From Lonepinella koalarum (GTDB lineage: Bacteria; Pseudomonadota; Gammaproteobacteria; Enterobacterales; Pasteurellaceae): a stretch of 64,000 bases of DNA. The notes beneath the pieces were generated by a model. The model did not search any database. It had not been told where the DNA came from and saw nothing but the letters and a program-made list of their open reading frames with translations. A program made the position numbers and the translations under genes. Location of the stretch: positions 1,860,001 to 1,924,000 of the forward strand of contig NZ_CP170642.1 of the NCBI RefSeq assembly GCF_042926695.1. Direction: 5' to 3'. Shown here one piece after another: positions 62,899 through 64,000 of the stretch. The number at the start of each line of letters is the position of its first letter. The first letter of the stretch is position 1.

Positions 62899-64000
62899 GA
62901 ACGTTAAAAAATTCGCCAAAAAACACCGCACTTTCAAACCGAACAATAGAGGTCAGGGCAGTTTCTGCACAAGTAATATTGCAAGTATTTGATCAAGGTA
63001 AATCCTTATCGGCTTTAATTCCTGACATTCAACACCAACTAAAAGCGCAAGATTTACCGTTATTACAAGAAATCTGTTTCGGGATTTGTCGAGTGTTGCC
63101 ACGTTTAGAATGGATTATTCGCTTATTAGTCGATAAGCCATTAAAAGGAAAAACGCGTATTGTGCATTGTTTATTGTTGGTCGGTTTATATCAATTACTC
63201 TATACCAGAATCCCTGCTCATGCGGCGATTAATGAAGTGGTGAATGCGACTAAAGTTCTCAAATGTGAGGGTTTCCGTGGTTTAATTAATGGCGTATTGC
63301 GCCGTTTCTTACGTGAACAAAATACCATCCTAGCGGTAGTCGATAAACACTGGCAGACCAATCATCCCGAATGGCTGGTAAATAAATTGAAAAAAACTTA
63401 TCCAAATTGGCGCGATATTGTAGAAGCGAATAATCAAAAACCCCCCATGTGGATTCGCGTTAATCCGCAATATTGCACAGCAAAAGATTATCAGCAGCGA
63501 TTATTAGCGGAAACCGACCTAGTCAGTTTTGCGGATAATCATCCCCATGCTTTACGTTTAGCTCACCCTATTGCGGTGCAACATTTGCCTCACTTTTCTG
63601 ACGGCTGGCTAACGGTGCAAGATTTGCACGCACAATGGTCTGCAATTTTACTAGGCGGGCAAAATGGCGAATTGATTTTAGATGCCTGCGCCGCTCCCGG
63701 TGGAAAAACTACCCATATTTTAGAATTAGCTCCACAAGCCAAAGTAGTGGCATTAGATGTGGAACAAAACCGTTTAAAACGAGTGGAACAAAACCTAGCG
63801 CGTTTACAGCAACAAGCCTTAGTGATTTGCGGTGATGCCCGCCAACCGACGCAATGGTTGCCGGAGATAGCGAAATCCATCTTAGGTAAGCAAACCGCGG
63901 TACAATTTGACCGAATTTTATTAGATGCACCTTGTTCTGCCACGGGTGTGATCCGTCGTCATCCTGATATTAAATGGTTACGTCAGGAAACGGACATCCC
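62895..64000 (+). CDS. rsmB: 16S rRNA m5C967 methyltransferase RsmB (cut by window end)
   Basis: Open from ATG 62895 to the edge (about 368 residues seen of roughly 430-450). N-terminal NusB-like RNA-binding domain (AHAAINEVVNATKVL, RGLINGVLRRFLRE), then a methyltransferase core with SAM motif DACAAPGGKTTHILELAP and the catalytic DAPCSATGVIRRHPDIKW. A USS lies in the first codons (62927). Overlaps fmt as in the usual def-fmt-rsmB operon. Confidence 0.96.
   Translation, partial: MRTLKNSPKNTALSNRTIEVRAVSAQVILQVFDQGKSLSALIPDIQHQLKAQDLPLLQEICFGICRVLPRLEWIIRLLVDKPLKGKTRIVHCLLLVGLYQLLYTRIPAHAAINEVVNATKVLKCEGFRGLINGVLRRFLREQNTILAVVDKHWQTNHPEWLVNKLKKTYPNWRDIVEANNQKPPMWIRVNPQYCTAKDYQQRLLAETDLVSFADNHPHALRLAHPIAVQHLPHFSDGWLTVQDLHAQWSAILLGGQNGELILDACAAPGGKTTHILELAPQAKVVALDVEQNRLKRVEQNLARLQQQALVICGDARQPTQWLPEIAKSILGKQTAVQFDRILLDAPCSATGVIRRHPDIKWLRQETDI

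Overview
The window reads as chromosome of a member of the Pasteurellaceae. The main evidence is the many copies of the 9-mer AAGTGCGGT / ACCGCACTT, the Haemophilus influenzae-type DNA uptake signal sequence (USS). Copies lie inside genes (for example near 6977, 12546, 15966, 24690, 28170, 49845) and as inverted pairs forming terminators (16747/16767, 21811/21830, 33419/33437, 45273/45288). Low GC, a full Na+-NQR operon and H. influenzae-like gene neighbourhoods agree. I cannot fix the genus. No rRNA, prophage or CRISPR array was seen.

Layout. (1) 1-6.9 kb: a co-directional hexuronate-use operon: end of a HAD hydrolase, a GH3 glycosidase, a GPH-type symporter, glucuronate isomerase (uxaC), a porin-like outer membrane protein and KDPG aldolase (eda). 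(2) 6.9-15.4 kb: mnmA, then nqrABCDEF with apbE and nqrM. (3) 15.7-21.8 kb: bolA, a YajG lipoprotein, an EmrAB-type efflux pair, a VanY-like peptidase, dapE and a Spx/ArsC-like protein. (4) 21.8-26.9 kb: thrABC with a leader peptide and attenuator. (5) 27-31 kb: yggS, lptC-lptA-lptB, a ptsN homologue lacking its phospho-histidine, rapZ. (6) 31.2-37.5 kb: a catabolic island with a LysR regulator, an extradiol (catechol 2,3-type) dioxygenase, and an opposing operon for the lower meta-cleavage pathway (tautomerase, hydratase, decarboxylase, acetaldehyde dehydrogenase, aldolase). (7) 37.6-43.1 kb: a yjhHFG/yjhI-like sugar-acid (probably D-xylonate) cluster with a perfect CRP box. (8) 43.2-51.1 kb: lipA-lipB-ybeD-dacA-rlpA-rodA-mrdA-rlmH-rsfS and tRNA-Ile2(CAT). 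(9) 51.3-55.0 kb: a YhcH-family protein, mltF, a small basic ORF, rpsF-priB-rpsR-rplI. (10) 55.0-64 kb: an FkbM methyltransferase with nine CAAT repeats (a lic-type phase-variation signature), def, an IS607-family element with a broken tnpB, dcuC, an orphan Slam-like outer membrane protein, fmt and the start of rsmB.

How the genes fit together. The accessory parts are mostly catabolic: hexuronates to pyruvate and glyceraldehyde-3-phosphate, aldonic acid through a dehydratase and aldolase, and a ring-cleavage product to pyruvate and acetyl-CoA. No exact USS was found between about 33.45 and 45.27 kb, which contains the meta-cleavage and sugar-acid operons and fits acquisition by transfer. The normally adjacent def and fmt are split by IS607, dcuC and the Slam gene. 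Several reading frames (tnpB three times, the mnmA tail once) are broken at homopolymer runs, so either real decay or sequencing indels should be considered.
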